In this document: piece by piece, positions 26,699 to 37,212 of the stretch
How the letters are laid out: the number at the start of each line of letters is the position of its first letter
How positions within the stretch are numbered: position 1 is the stretch's first letter
Notes under the pieces: model-generated
What the model saw: the letters and a program-made list of their open reading frames with translations, nothing else
What the model was told of the DNA's origin: nothing
The model's database searches: none
From: Marinirhabdus gelatinilytica
GTDB lineage: Bacteria > Bacteroidota > Bacteroidia > Flavobacteriales > Flavobacteriaceae
NCBI RefSeq assembly: GCF_003353425.1
Contig: NZ_QRAO01000002.1
Coordinates: 1 to 46,362, forward strand
Reading direction: 5' to 3'
DNA: 46,362 nt
Translations under genes and position numbers: made by a program

Positions 26699-27148
26699 CT
26701 ACAGTCTGGCAGCAATTTTCTCGCAAGCTGCATCCAGCATTGCATACACCTTGTCAAACCCTTCATCCCCCCCGTGATAGGGGTCTGGGACGCTTCGTTG
26801 TTCGCCAGGGTAGAGCTCGTCCAAGATAAGTTGTACTTTCTCTTTTTCAGCTTCATTGGCAGCCAGTTTTACTACATCCCTGTAGTTACTGGTATCCATC
26901 ACAAAAATATGGTCGTAGATCTCAAAATCGTAGGTGGAGAACTGTTTCCCTCGCTGGTCTGTGATGTCCAGACCGTTTTTTTGGGCCACGGCAACACTTC
27001 GTGGGTCTGGTTGCTCATCTACATGCCAGCCGCCTGTGCCCGCCGATGAAACTTCAATCTTTTCGGGATCTACTTTTGCTTTTAACAATCCTTCTGCCAG
27101 CGGGGAACGGCAAATGTTACCCAGGCATACCATCAATACTTTTTTCAT
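26699..27148 (-). CDS. Low-molecular-weight protein-tyrosine phosphatase
   Basis: A 149-residue LMW-PTP that dephosphorylates tyrosine in the cytoplasm. The P-loop CLGNICRS gives nucleophile Cys8 and Arg14; the general acid is in DPYHGGDEGF, near residue 122. The length is standard. It follows dnaA, from which it is separated by a terminator and its own -7 element, and precedes the sugar dehydrogenase gene by 54 bp. Targets are unknown; such enzymes often control exopolysaccharide kinases, but none is seen here. Confidence 0.94.
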   Translation of the reverse strand: MKKVLMVCLGNICRSPLAEGLLKAKVDPEKIEVSSAGTGGWHVDEQPDPRSVAVAQKNGLDITDQRGKQFSTYDFEIYDHIFVMDTSNYRDVVKLAANEAEKEKVQLILDELYPGEQRSVPDPYHGGDEGFDKVYAMLDAACEKIAARL

Positions 27149-27211
27149 ATAGAATTTGTTTTTTAATACAATCCTAGCGGATTTCTACTAGTTCTTATTT
27201 TCAGACTAACA

Positions 27212-27219
27212 CAAAAATA
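27212..27219 (-). promoter_or_regulatory. -7 element of the phosphatase gene
   Basis: The minus strand reads TATTTTTG. A TTG at 27241-27243 lies 21 bases upstream, slightly longer than the usual spacer. Confidence 0.45.
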
Positions 27220-27250
27220 ACAATAGATTATATATGCAGTCAATACAAAT

Positions 27251-27276
27251 AAAAAATCCCGCTTTTTGGCGGGATT
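27251..27276 (-). terminator. Terminator of dnaA
   Basis: On the minus strand, AATCCCGCC, a short A-rich loop, then GCGGGATT followed by T6. It begins 8 bases after the dnaA stop codon. Confidence 0.9.
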
Positions 27277-27283
27277 ATCACTA

Positions 27284-28711
27284 TTAAATAGTCAATTTTT
27301 TCTGAAGGTCCTCCACATATTTTCGGAACTGTTTATCGGTACTGGAAAGATTGTCCACCGTTTTGCAGGCGTGCAATACCGTAGCGTGGTCACGCTGGCC
27401 AATCTGTGAGCCAATGCTAGCAAGGGAGGCCTTGGTAAATTTCTTTGCAAAGAACATTGCAAGTTGCCTAGCTTGAACAATGTGGCGTTTTCTGGTTTTA
27501 GATTGTAGGGTCTCCACGTCCATCTGGAAATATTCGCTCACCACTTTTTGTATGTAGTCTATAGAAACTTCACGCTTGGTGTGTTTCACATAGTTGTCCA
27601 CAATTTTCTTGGCAAGGTCTATCGTGATGTCTTTTTTGTTAAAGGAGGAATGCGCAATCAAAGAAATAATGGCGCCTTCGAGTTCGCGGATGTTGGTTTT
27701 TATGTTATTGGCCAAAAACTCAACAATATCTTCTGGCATCTCTACGCCGTCCCGGTATAGTTTGTTTTTTATAATGGCAACACGGGTATCGTAGTCTGGG
27801 TGGTTCAGTTCGGCCGAAAGTCCCCATTTAAAGCGGGATAATAGGCGTTGTTCAATATCAATCATATCCACCGGGGCCTTGTCGCTGGTAAGAATGACCT
27901 GCTTTCCGTTTTGGTGCAAATGGTTGAATATGTGGAAGAAAACATCTTGTGTTCCGGCCTTTCCGCTCAGCAACTGTATATCGTCCACGATAAGCACATC
28001 AATAATCTGGTAAAAGTGGATAAAGTCGTTACGGTTGTTCTTTTTTACGCTCTCAATATATTGTTGTGTAAACTTTTCAGCTGAAATATACAGCACCGTT
28101 TTTTCTGGATACTTATCCTTGATCTCTACACCAATGGCATGTGCCAAATGTGTTTTTCCCAATCCTACGCCTCCAAAAATCAATAAGGGGTTAAAACTGG
28201 TCCCCCCAGGTTTATTGGCCACGGCCATTCCGGCAGATCGTGCCAAGCGGTTGGATTCTCCTTCCAAGAAATTCTCGAAATTATAGGACGGGTTCAACTG
28301 AGACTCGATCTTTACGTTTCTAATTCCGGGAATCACAAACGGATTCTTCAACTCTGGGTTCTTGTTCTTAATGGGTACATCAACTTCTTGCGACTGCATG
28401 TTGCTACGGTTGGAACTTGGAATTTTTTCGGTAAAGGGCTGCTTGTTGCCGTACGTGTTCTCCATACGTATCACGTACACAAGCTTGGCCTGGGTGCCCA
28501 ATTCCTTGGTAAGGGCAACTTTTAGGATCTTTACATAATGTTCCTCCAGCCACTCGTAGAAAAACTTGCTGGGTACCTGGATGCTCAAGGCATTATCGGT
28601 AAGCTTTACTGCTTTAATAGGTTCAAACCAAGTTTTGTAAGCTTGTGAAGTTATATTATCTTCAATAAAGGACAAACAATTGTTCCAAACCGATTTTGCA
28701 GTTTTGCTCAT
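27284..28711 (-). CDS. dnaA: Chromosomal replication initiator protein DnaA
   Basis: DnaA binds DnaA boxes at oriC and opens the duplex; it is also a transcription factor. The 475 residues show domain I (about 1-90), a linker, the AAA+ domain with Walker A GGVGLGKT (180-187) and Walker B VLIVDDIQ (239-246), and domain IV with the DNA-recognition signature GQRDHATVLHACKTV near the C-terminus. No cluster of DnaA boxes flanks the gene, so oriC is probably elsewhere. The upstream gap has a perfect palindrome that might be an operator. Divergent from the thioesterase gene. Confidence 0.97.
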   Translation of the reverse strand: MSKTAKSVWNNCLSFIEDNITSQAYKTWFEPIKAVKLTDNALSIQVPSKFFYEWLEEHYVKILKVALTKELGTQAKLVYVIRMENTYGNKQPFTEKIPSSNRSNMQSQEVDVPIKNKNPELKNPFVIPGIRNVKIESQLNPSYNFENFLEGESNRLARSAGMAVANKPGGTSFNPLLIFGGVGLGKTHLAHAIGVEIKDKYPEKTVLYISAEKFTQQYIESVKKNNRNDFIHFYQIIDVLIVDDIQLLSGKAGTQDVFFHIFNHLHQNGKQVILTSDKAPVDMIDIEQRLLSRFKWGLSAELNHPDYDTRVAIIKNKLYRDGVEMPEDIVEFLANNIKTNIRELEGAIISLIAHSSFNKKDITIDLAKKIVDNYVKHTKREVSIDYIQKVVSEYFQMDVETLQSKTRKRHIVQARQLAMFFAKKFTKASLASIGSQIGQRDHATVLHACKTVDNLSSTDKQFRKYVEDLQKKLTI

Positions 28712-28757
28712 AATTTAGTGTCGAAGTATAGTTAGTTAATGTTGGGTGGTCAAGAAG

Positions 28758-28775
28758 TAGAAAAGAACTTTTCTA
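28758..28775. promoter_or_regulatory. Palindrome upstream of dnaA
   Basis: TAGAAAAG and CTTTTCTA form a perfect 8-bp inverted repeat around 2 bases, 46 bp before the dnaA ATG. A near -7 element (CATATTTG on the minus strand) lies further upstream near 28795. Candidate operator or mRNA hairpin. Confidence 0.45.
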
Positions 28776-28914
28776 ACGATTTCTTAACACTGCAAATATG
28801 TGAACAAAAAAATTAAAAAAAAAACGCTTGGGGTATTGAATTTCTAGTTTTTTTTCCTCATACTGTCCTGAAACCAAACTTACGAAAAACTTCCCCCTTT
28901 TCCTCATTAAACTC

Positions 28915-29313
28915 ATGAAAAAAAATCTTACAAAATTAAGAGTACGCTATGCCGAAACCGACCAGATGGGTGTGGTGTATTACGGAAATTATGCACAATA
29001 TCTCGAGCAGGGAAGAACCGAATGGCTCCGTGAATTGGGCTTTAGCTACAAATGGATGGAGGAGAACCAAGTGATGCTACCCGTTACAAACCTTAATGTT
29101 AACTTCAAGTTACCGGCACGTTATGACGATGTTATCACGGTAACTACCGAGCTAAAGAAAATTCCTACTTTCAAGATTGAGTTTTATTACGAAATCCACA
29201 ATCAAGAAGACCAACTTTTGGTCACTGCCGAAACTACTTTGGTGTTTATAAATTCAGCCACAAAAAAAATAATAAAAGCACCAGGTTATTTGTTGGAAAA
29301 ACTTACCGATTAG
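28915..29313 (+). CDS. Acyl-CoA thioesterase, YbgC/FadM hotdog family
   Basis: A 132-residue single hotdog-domain protein that hydrolyses acyl-CoA thioesters. The signature VRYAETDQMGVVYYGNYAQY (about 10-29) holds the catalytic Asp16. Length is normal. It is divergent from dnaA and alone with DUF2200 downstream. Chain-length preference cannot be read from sequence. No TAnnTTTG element is seen in its upstream region. Confidence 0.92.
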   Translation: MKKNLTKLRVRYAETDQMGVVYYGNYAQYLEQGRTEWLRELGFSYKWMEENQVMLPVTNLNVNFKLPARYDDVITVTTELKKIPTFKIEFYYEIHNQEDQLLVTAETTLVFINSATKKIIKAPGYLLEKLTD

Positions 29314-29422
29314 TTAAACAAAACAGATGCATTTTTTCTCTGTATTCCTGTCTCATAAAATAAGGGTATATTTATAGGATATCCAATTTTTGAAATTTCT
29401 AATCAATTCCCAAAAAATAACA

Positions 29423-29782
29423 ATGAAAGCAACTCCGGAACATAACGAACGAATCGCAAAAATGACCTTTGCCTCGGTATACCCACATTACGTTACCAAA
29501 GTTGAAAAAAAGGAACGAACCAAAGACGAGCTGCACCAAGTTATAGAGTGGCTTACGGGTTTCGATACAAACGACCTTAAAAAATTAATTGATGAAAAGG
29601 TTACCTTCAAAACTTTTTTTGAAAGGGCAACCCTAAACCCCAATGCACATTTAATTAAGGGAGTCATCTGTGGGTACCGAATCGAAGAGCTAGAAAACCC
29701 GCTTACACGGCAAGCTCGCTATATGGACAAACTTGTGGACGAACTTGCAAGAGGAAGAAAAATGGAGAAGATTTTGAGGTAA
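29423..29782 (+). CDS. DUF2200 family protein
   Basis: A 119-residue protein of the DUF2200 family, whose function is unknown to me. The ATG at 29423 is preferred over 29390 because family members begin at about the segment HNERIAKMTFASVYPHYV. It has no signal peptide or membrane helix. It carries many charged residues and the conserved DELHQVIEWLTGF and GYRIEELENPLTRQARYMDKLVDELARG. Convergent with yigZ, 40 bp away, with no clear terminator between. Confidence 0.85.
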   Translation: MKATPEHNERIAKMTFASVYPHYVTKVEKKERTKDELHQVIEWLTGFDTNDLKKLIDEKVTFKTFFERATLNPNAHLIKGVICGYRIEELENPLTRQARYMDKLVDELARGRKMEKILR

Positions 29783-29822
29783 TTTGCCCAAAGCTCAAAG
29801 CTCAGAACCCACAGCCTACAAC

Positions 29823-30440
29823 TCACCCAGCCCTTTTTATTGTCACTTTATACGTATTCTCAAAGAGTTCAAAAATACGGGCCGCATCTTTTTTTCGTAC
29901 CGAAAGTGTTATCTCGCAATCCAGTTCCAGTTTTTGGGAGACAATCTTCAGGTTTTCGTCCTTCACAATGCGCATCACGGTGTTCATCTCGGGATAGTCA
30001 AATTTCAGTACAAATTTTTCATCAATTGTGCGCAGTACTATTTTTGAAGCCTCCAGTGCCAGTTGTGCCGAGGTTTTGTAGGCCTGGATCAATCCGCCAA
30101 CGCCCAATTTGGTGCCCCCAAAATATCGTACCGAGACCACCAAGACATTGGTTACGTCAAACGCTTGCAGCTGCCCATATATAGGCATACCTGCACTATT
30201 ACTGGGTTCGCCATCGTCATTGGCGCGATAGCTCTCGTAGTTTTTTCCCAGTTGCCAAGCATAGCAAAAATGACGAGCGGTGTGGTGCTGTTTTTTCAGG
30301 GTTTCGAGACATTCTTTAACGTCATCTTCAGAAGTCACGGGAAAGGCATAGCCAAAGAACTTGCTGCCACGATCTTTAAAAAGGGTTTCCTTCCCAGGCT
30401 TCAGGATGGTTTTGTAGGTGTCTTTTTCTTTTGGAGTCAT
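29823..30440 (-). CDS. YigZ/IMPACT family protein
   Basis: A 205-residue protein of the YigZ/IMPACT family (UPF0029), recognised by GSKFFGYAFPVTSEDDVKECLETLKKQHHTARHFCYAW and the central DDGEPSNSAGMPIYGQLQ ... VVSVRYFGGTKLGVGGLIQAY. In eukaryotes IMPACT regulates Gcn2; the bacterial role is uncertain, perhaps ribosome-related. Its ATG overlaps the transporter's stop by 4 bp (ATGA), so it is the last gene of a coupled ribD-EamA-yigZ unit. Confidence 0.92.
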   Translation of the reverse strand: MTPKEKDTYKTILKPGKETLFKDRGSKFFGYAFPVTSEDDVKECLETLKKQHHTARHFCYAWQLGKNYESYRANDDGEPSNSAGMPIYGQLQAFDVTNVLVVSVRYFGGTKLGVGGLIQAYKTSAQLALEASKIVLRTIDEKFVLKFDYPEMNTVMRIVKDENLKIVSQKLELDCEITLSVRKKDAARIFELFENTYKVTIKRAG

Positions 30441-31312
30441 ACTATTTTTTCCAAAGCGATTAAAACTATGCTCACTACGGCAAGCCCTATACCCAGCCAG
30501 TTTTTGGGGAGTAATCGTTCTTTAAAAAACAAAATCCCTACGAATGTTGAAAGCATCACGATGGCAACATTGTTTACCGTAAAAATGCCCGAACTCTCAA
30601 AAAGCCCGCTGCGTAGTGCCTTTACCAAAAAGTAGATGGAGAAATAATTGGGCACCCCCAACATAAGACCACCCAAAATGTTTTTGAATTGAAACCGAAA
30701 TTTCCCCCGTATTTTCTGAACAACCAATACTACAATCCCAATAGTAAATGCCGCCGAAAAAATGGTTGCCGAGAACAGAGGTACGTCATGTTCGGCAACA
30801 AAAGACCCTTCTAAATATTTTATGCTGGTGTCAATAATTCCACTGCCCAAAAAGACGAGTACAGGAAAAATTAAATTTCTGGGCTTAATTTTTAAACCCT
30901 CTTTTTTCTTTACCGAAGCAAGATAAACCGCCACTAGTGCCAATAAAATTCCTATGGTCTTGAAAACCCCTAGACCGTCCTTGTAATATAGGAGTCCAAA
31001 CACCACGGGAATCACCACGCTCATTTTTGTAGCTACCGAAACCACCGAGAGACCACTGCGCTGCGTGGTAATGGCCATTAAGTTGAAAACAATGATAAAC
31101 AAAGCTCCTAGTGCCAAGGTGAAATAAAACCAATCGTACGTTGGTAGTTTGGCAATTTGTATCTCGCCCTCAAAAGCTATGATACCGCTAACGCAGGCCA
31201 CGAAATAATTTACCACAATGGCGTGCAGGGTGTTCATCTTAAACTTGCTGAAAAGCTTGAACACCACAAAAATTAGGGTAGAGGCAAGAACACTTAGTAG
31301 TAGGTAGATCAC
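30437..31312 (-). CDS. EamA/DMT superfamily transporter
   Basis: A 291-residue membrane protein with about ten hydrophobic helices arranged as two EamA halves. The start MIYLLLSVLASTLIFVVFKLF is a membrane segment; the second half contains NYFSIYFLVKALRSGLFESS and the closing WLGIGLAVVSIVLIALEKIV. Members export or import small metabolites. It is translationally coupled on both sides: ribD's stop overlaps its ATG by 4 bp, and its own stop overlaps yigZ's ATG by 4 bp. Since RibN, an EamA-type carrier, imports riboflavin in other bacteria, a flavin role is plausible but not shown. Confidence 0.9.
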   Translation of the reverse strand: MIYLLLSVLASTLIFVVFKLFSKFKMNTLHAIVVNYFVACVSGIIAFEGEIQIAKLPTYDWFYFTLALGALFIIVFNLMAITTQRSGLSVVSVATKMSVVIPVVFGLLYYKDGLGVFKTIGILLALVAVYLASVKKKEGLKIKPRNLIFPVLVFLGSGIIDTSIKYLEGSFVAEHDVPLFSATIFSAAFTIGIVVLVVQKIRGKFRFQFKNILGGLMLGVPNYFSIYFLVKALRSGLFESSGIFTVNNVAIVMLSTFVGILFFKERLLPKNWLGIGLAVVSIVLIALEKIV

Positions 31313-32352
31313 GCGCTGGGGTTTTTATAGTGTTGCAGGACGTCTTGGACTATTTGGGTCTGACGAACCAAGGTGCCTGAAAATTTTGGGGCTTTTGTGC
31401 CTTTTTCAAAAAAACTAGCTCCTTTAAAAACATACGCCTCGTCCCAGAAGTTTGTGTCAATAAAGGTTTGTAGGGTTTGGGAGCCACCCTCAACAATAAG
31501 ACTTTGCAGGGAATGTTTGTGGGCAATAGTACAGATTTGCATTGCAATATTTCCTGAAAAATCTATAGTTTCAAAAATGATATTTCCCTCGGTTTTTTGT
31601 TGCGTTTCAGTAATAAAGATAGTGTTGGCTTTGGAGTTGTACACTGAAGCTCTTAAATCGATTCTTAATTTCCTGTCCAGAATAATTCGTGTTGGATGTT
31701 CTCCAAACCAATCCCTGGTGGTAAGCGATGGGTTGTCGTCCAACACAGTGGTCGTACCTACTAAAATAGCTTGTTCCTCGGCGCGTAATTTATGCGAAAC
31801 TTGTCTGGAAAATTCGTTGGTGATCCACACCGGTTTTTGTTCGTCACGGCTCTCGGGGGCAATAAAACCATTGGCTGTTTGTGCCCATTTCAGAAAAATA
31901 TAGGGTCTTTTTTGTTGTTGAAAGTTGAAAAATCGCTTGTTCAGCTCGTTGCATTCATCCTCTAGAACGCCAACCATAACATCGCATCCAGCTTCCATTA
32001 GCTTTTTAATGCCCTGTCCGGCTACCTTGGGGTTTGGGTCTATAGTGCCAACAACCACTTTTTTTATGTCTTTTGAAACGATAAGACCTGCACAAGGGGG
32101 TGTTTTTCCAAAATGGCTACACGGCTCCAAACTCACGTAAATAGTTGCGTCTTTTAACAATGAGCTGTCTCTAACAGCGTCTATAGCATTCACCTCGGCG
32201 TGGGGTTGCCCTGCTTGGTGGTGCCAGCCCTCGCCAATAATCAGGTCGTTGTGTACAACCACACTGCCCACCAACGGATTGGGATAGGTGGTTCCCAGTC
32301 CATTTTTGGCAAGCTGTATGCAGCGCCTCATGTATTTTTCGTGTATCTTCAC
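31309..32352 (-). CDS. ribD: Bifunctional riboflavin deaminase/reductase RibD
   Basis: RibD deaminates and then reduces the GTP-derived pyrimidine intermediate in riboflavin synthesis. The N-terminal cytidine-deaminase-like domain has zinc ligands in HAEVNAI (His51, with Glu53) and PCSHFGKTPPC (Cys78, Cys87). The reductase domain starts at about 150 (RPYIFLKWAQTANGFIA). The 347 residues suit the fused enzyme. It heads the coupled unit ribD-EamA-yigZ; other riboflavin genes are not in this window. A -7 element is at 32370-32377. Confidence 0.96.
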   Translation of the reverse strand: MKIHEKYMRRCIQLAKNGLGTTYPNPLVGSVVVHNDLIIGEGWHHQAGQPHAEVNAIDAVRDSSLLKDATIYVSLEPCSHFGKTPPCAGLIVSKDIKKVVVGTIDPNPKVAGQGIKKLMEAGCDVMVGVLEDECNELNKRFFNFQQQKRPYIFLKWAQTANGFIAPESRDEQKPVWITNEFSRQVSHKLRAEEQAILVGTTTVLDDNPSLTTRDWFGEHPTRIILDRKLRIDLRASVYNSKANTIFITETQQKTEGNIIFETIDFSGNIAMQICTIAHKHSLQSLIVEGGSQTLQTFIDTNFWDEAYVFKGASFFEKGTKAPKFSGTLVRQTQIVQDVLQHYKNPSA

Positions 32353-32369
32353 AGTTTTAAAACAGATTT

Positions 32370-32377
32370 CAAAAATA
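32370..32377 (-). promoter_or_regulatory. -7 element of ribD
   Basis: The minus strand reads TATTTTTG, 17 bases before the ribD ATG. The 40-bp gap to the divergent GNAT gene has no room for an FMN riboswitch. Confidence 0.5.
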
Positions 32378-32392
32378 CAAGGAATAAGTTAG

Positions 32393-32878
32393 ATGCACGA
32401 ACCTAAAATCCGCCCCATCCAGAAAGAGGATAACCCAGAGGTTGCAGCGATGATTCGTTCAGTTTTAATGGAGTTAAATGTTCCAAAAACAGGCACGGTC
32501 TTCGAGGACACCGCACTGGATGGCATGTTTGAAACCTATAGCACGCCAAGAGCTGCTTATTTTGTACTTGAGGAAAATGATGTCCTTATTGGGGGTGCTG
32601 GCATTTCGCAGCTGGACAATTATGAGGGCAATGTGTGCGAGCTTCAAAAAATGTACTATCTACCCCGGGCAAGAGGTCGGGGTATAGGTGCCAAAATGAT
32701 AGAAAAATGTCTGCAAAGAGCAAAGCAGTTTGGCTATGAGGCTTGCTATCTTGAAACCATGCCGTATATGAAAGCCGCACAAAAACTGTATGCCCGCAAC
32801 GGATTTGAATATTTGGACGGCCCTATGGGCGATACCGGTCATTTTTCCTGTCCTGTGCACATGCTCAAAAAATTATAA
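32393..32878 (+). CDS. GNAT family N-acetyltransferase
   Basis: A 161-residue GCN5-related acetyltransferase with acetyl-CoA motif A in YYLPRARGRGIGAKMIEKCL (about 87-106) and the C-terminal KAAQKLYARNGFEYLDGPMGDTGH. Substrate unknown. It is divergent from ribD and followed by prmC after 29 bp, so probably cotranscribed with it. Confidence 0.9.
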   Translation: MHEPKIRPIQKEDNPEVAAMIRSVLMELNVPKTGTVFEDTALDGMFETYSTPRAAYFVLEENDVLIGGAGISQLDNYEGNVCELQKMYYLPRARGRGIGAKMIEKCLQRAKQFGYEACYLETMPYMKAAQKLYARNGFEYLDGPMGDTGHFSCPVHMLKKL

Positions 32879-32907
32879 TCACCTTTAGCTGCTTCCTGCT
32901 GGATATC

Positions 32908-33765
32908 ATGACGTTACAACAGTTACAGAGCAACTTTAATAACCAACTCAAGAGCATTTATCCCAAAGAGGAGATTGGCTCTTTTTTTCAATGGTTGGCA
33001 GAGGCTTATTTGGGCTACTCAAGATTTAAGGTTTCAGAAAAAAAGGACGAAGAAATTTCAGAAAAAAATGAAACACAATTTCTTAGTGCACTAACACGGT
33101 TGATGCACCATGAGCCCATTCAATATATTATTGGTGAAACCGAGTTTTATGGGCTCCCCTTTAAGGTAACTCCCGCAGTATTGATCCCGCGTCCAGAAAC
33201 CGAAGAACTCGTGGCGTGGGTACTAGAGGAATTTAAAAATCAAGAACCTGAAAATAGTATTTTGGATATAGGTACCGGTTCTGGCTGCATCGCTATTTCG
33301 CTAGCAAGATATCTTGGGAATGCTACAATTTCGGCCTTGGATATTTCTGAAGCAGCTATAGAAGTGGCTAGGGAAAATTCAGTTATAAATAAAGTGGATG
33401 TTAATTTCTTTCAAGCTGATATTTTAAATGCGGAAACGCTTCCGCAGCAATATGATGCAATCGTGAGCAACCCGCCATACGTTCGGCAACAGGAGAAAAG
33501 CAAAATGCAGCCCAACGTATTGCAGCACGAACCCGAAGTGGCGTTGTTTGTTTCAAATGAAGATCCGTTACTGTTTTATCGGGCCATTGCACGATTGGCA
33601 AAGAAGCATTTAACCAGTGACGGCACCCTCTACCTCGAAATTAATGAGTATCTTAGTAAGGAAATGCAACAGATGCTCCAACAAGAAGGCTTTGCTGAAA
33701 TAGCACTAAAAAAAGATATTTTCGGTAAATTCAGGATGCTGAAATGTAAATTATACTCTTACTAA
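32908..33765 (+). CDS. prmC: Release-factor glutamine N5-methyltransferase
   Basis: PrmC methylates the Gln of the GGQ motif in peptide release factors RF1 and RF2, which speeds termination. The SAM-binding DIGTGSGC is at 120-127 and the active-site NPPY at 188-191. The N-terminal helical domain includes ALTRLMHHEPIQYIIGETEFYG. 285 residues, normal size. It lies between a GNAT gene and the LOG-family gene on the same strand. Confidence 0.95.
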   Translation: MTLQQLQSNFNNQLKSIYPKEEIGSFFQWLAEAYLGYSRFKVSEKKDEEISEKNETQFLSALTRLMHHEPIQYIIGETEFYGLPFKVTPAVLIPRPETEELVAWVLEEFKNQEPENSILDIGTGSGCIAISLARYLGNATISALDISEAAIEVARENSVINKVDVNFFQADILNAETLPQQYDAIVSNPPYVRQQEKSKMQPNVLQHEPEVALFVSNEDPLLFYRAIARLAKKHLTSDGTLYLEINEYLSKEMQQMLQQEGFAEIALKKDIFGKFRMLKCKLYSY

Positions 33766-33782
33766 TGCTCGCATAACAAAGA

Positions 33783-34373
33783 ATGGGTAAACTCGAAAAA
33801 ATATGCGTCTTCTGCGGAAGTAGTGATGGGAACGACCCCCAGATCACCCAAGCTGCCGTGGAGCTTGCCCAGACATTCGCCCAGCGTGACATTACCCTAG
33901 TGTACGGTGCCGCAAAAATTGGAGTTATGGGAACCTTGGCCAAAACTGTGCTGGACAACCATGGCGAAGTAATAGGTATAATCCCCCAGTTTCTAAAAAA
34001 GAAAGAAGTTGCGCATTTGGGACTCACCCAACTCATCACCACCCAGAATATGCACGAACGCAAACTGCAAATGCAGGAAGTGAGCGACGGTTTTATAGCA
34101 TTGCCCGGTGGTTTTGGAACGCTGGAGGAACTTTTTGAAATCATCACCTGGTTACAATTGGGATTGCACACCAAACCCATTGGGCTGCTAAATGTAAACG
34201 GTTTTTATGACGATTTACTCCAGCTGTTGGAAACTATGGTGCGCAAGGGGTTTCTCTCTATGAAAAACTATGAAATGCTCTTGGTGGATACTTCCGTAGA
34301 AAAATTACTCCAAAAAATGACCGAATTTAGACCACCAAGAATCCCCCAATGGCTCAAGCCCGAACGTACTTGA
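33783..34373 (+). CDS. LOG family protein (TIGR00730 Rossmann fold)
   Basis: A 196-residue protein of the LOG family, whose members release free base from nucleoside 5'-monophosphates (cytokinin-type phosphoribohydrolase) or bind pyrimidine nucleotides. The signature PGGFGTLEE is at 108-116, and the N-terminal ICVFCGSSDG and GAAKIGVMG are typical. The activity on cytokinin monophosphates is by family only. It follows prmC by 17 bp. Confidence 0.92.
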   Translation: MGKLEKICVFCGSSDGNDPQITQAAVELAQTFAQRDITLVYGAAKIGVMGTLAKTVLDNHGEVIGIIPQFLKKKEVAHLGLTQLITTQNMHERKLQMQEVSDGFIALPGGFGTLEELFEIITWLQLGLHTKPIGLLNVNGFYDDLLQLLETMVRKGFLSMKNYEMLLVDTSVEKLLQKMTEFRPPRIPQWLKPERT

Positions 34374-34395
34374 TTTAACCAGCTCCTAAACATAG

Positions 34396-36453
<2,058 letters not shown>

Positions 36454-36519
36454 TTTGTGCTTCGGACGGTCTTACTGAAAAAGGCACCTAATTTCAATAG
36501 GAATCTATAGAGAAGACCT

Positions 36520-36527
36520 TATTTTTG
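36520..36527 (+). promoter_or_regulatory. -7 element of the DUF6913 gene
   Basis: TATTTTTG matches TAnnTTTG, 18 bases before the ATG. No -33 TTG at standard spacing. Confidence 0.45.
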
Positions 36528-36545
36528 TGGTAGCTTACTACGCTT

Positions 36546-37076
36546 ATGATTTTTAAGAAACTGAAACAGAAGTCCCTGCGAAAGGGACTGGACGCGCAAC
36601 TGAAAAAAAGGGATGCCTCGGGCCTCAATGCCCAAGTGAAAACTATTGGTTTTTTGGTAAATGAGGCGCATTTTCAGGATTTTGAGAAATGCTACGATAT
36701 ATTCAAAGACCTTTCACTACAACCCAAGGACGTGAAGGTGTTCTCCTACATAGAGAGTAAAAAGAAATTGCCAAGTCTTAGGCAAAACCAAGTGCAGAAC
36801 AAGGATTTTGACTGGAAAGGAAACCTGCACAACCAGAACGCCCAGGAATTCCTGGACAGGGATTTTGACGTACTCGTGGGCTATTATCCTAAAAAGCACG
36901 AGATTCTGGATCTGCTCGTGGCAAGTAGTAACGCCAAGTTTAAGGTGGGTTTTTATGGTGGTGATGAGCGTTTGTTCGATTTGTTACTGGATGTTCCGTT
37001 TCAGGATTTTTCGGTTTTTAAAAAAGAGCTGAAGAAGTATTTACAGGTTTTGGGGAAAATAGCAACGTCTACATGA
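36546..37076 (+). CDS. DUF6913 family protein
   Basis: A 176-residue protein without signal peptide or membrane helix. It starts with a basic helix (MIFKKLKQKSLRKGLDAQLKKRD) and continues with an alternating alpha/beta pattern (VKTIGFLVNEAHFQDFEKCYDIFKDL, FDVLVGYYPKKHEILDLLVASSNAKFKVGFYGG). It resembles the Bacteroidota family DUF6913; function unknown to me. The family is commonly placed next to dapA, as here. It has its own promoter; dapA also has one. Confidence 0.75.
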   Translation: MIFKKLKQKSLRKGLDAQLKKRDASGLNAQVKTIGFLVNEAHFQDFEKCYDIFKDLSLQPKDVKVFSYIESKKKLPSLRQNQVQNKDFDWKGNLHNQNAQEFLDRDFDVLVGYYPKKHEILDLLVASSNAKFKVGFYGGDERLFDLLLDVPFQDFSVFKKELKKYLQVLGKIATST

Positions 37077-37172
37077 AGCTGAAAAGGGATGAATTTTATA
37101 GTTTCAAAACAATCCCAAAAAAAAATTAAGAAAATCATAGCATTTCAGAATTTACAGAGATTAGAATCGTAG

Positions 37173-37180
37173 TATCTTTG
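37173..37180 (+). promoter_or_regulatory. -7 element of dapA
   Basis: TATCTTTG matches TAnnTTTG, 32 bases before the dapA ATG. Confidence 0.55.
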
Positions 37181-37212
37181 TACTGCTCATTTAGCTTAAA
37201 AAAATAGATAGT

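Noticed and set aside
28712-28914. oriC next to dnaA
   Set aside because: No DnaA boxes close to TTATNCACA in the gap; only a different palindrome.
30063-30635. 190-codon frame antisense to yigZ and the EamA transporter
   Set aside because: It crosses two real genes on the opposite strand and has no recognisable domain.
31373-31903. 176-codon frame antisense to ribD
   Set aside because: Opposite a gene with clear catalytic motifs; no independent evidence.
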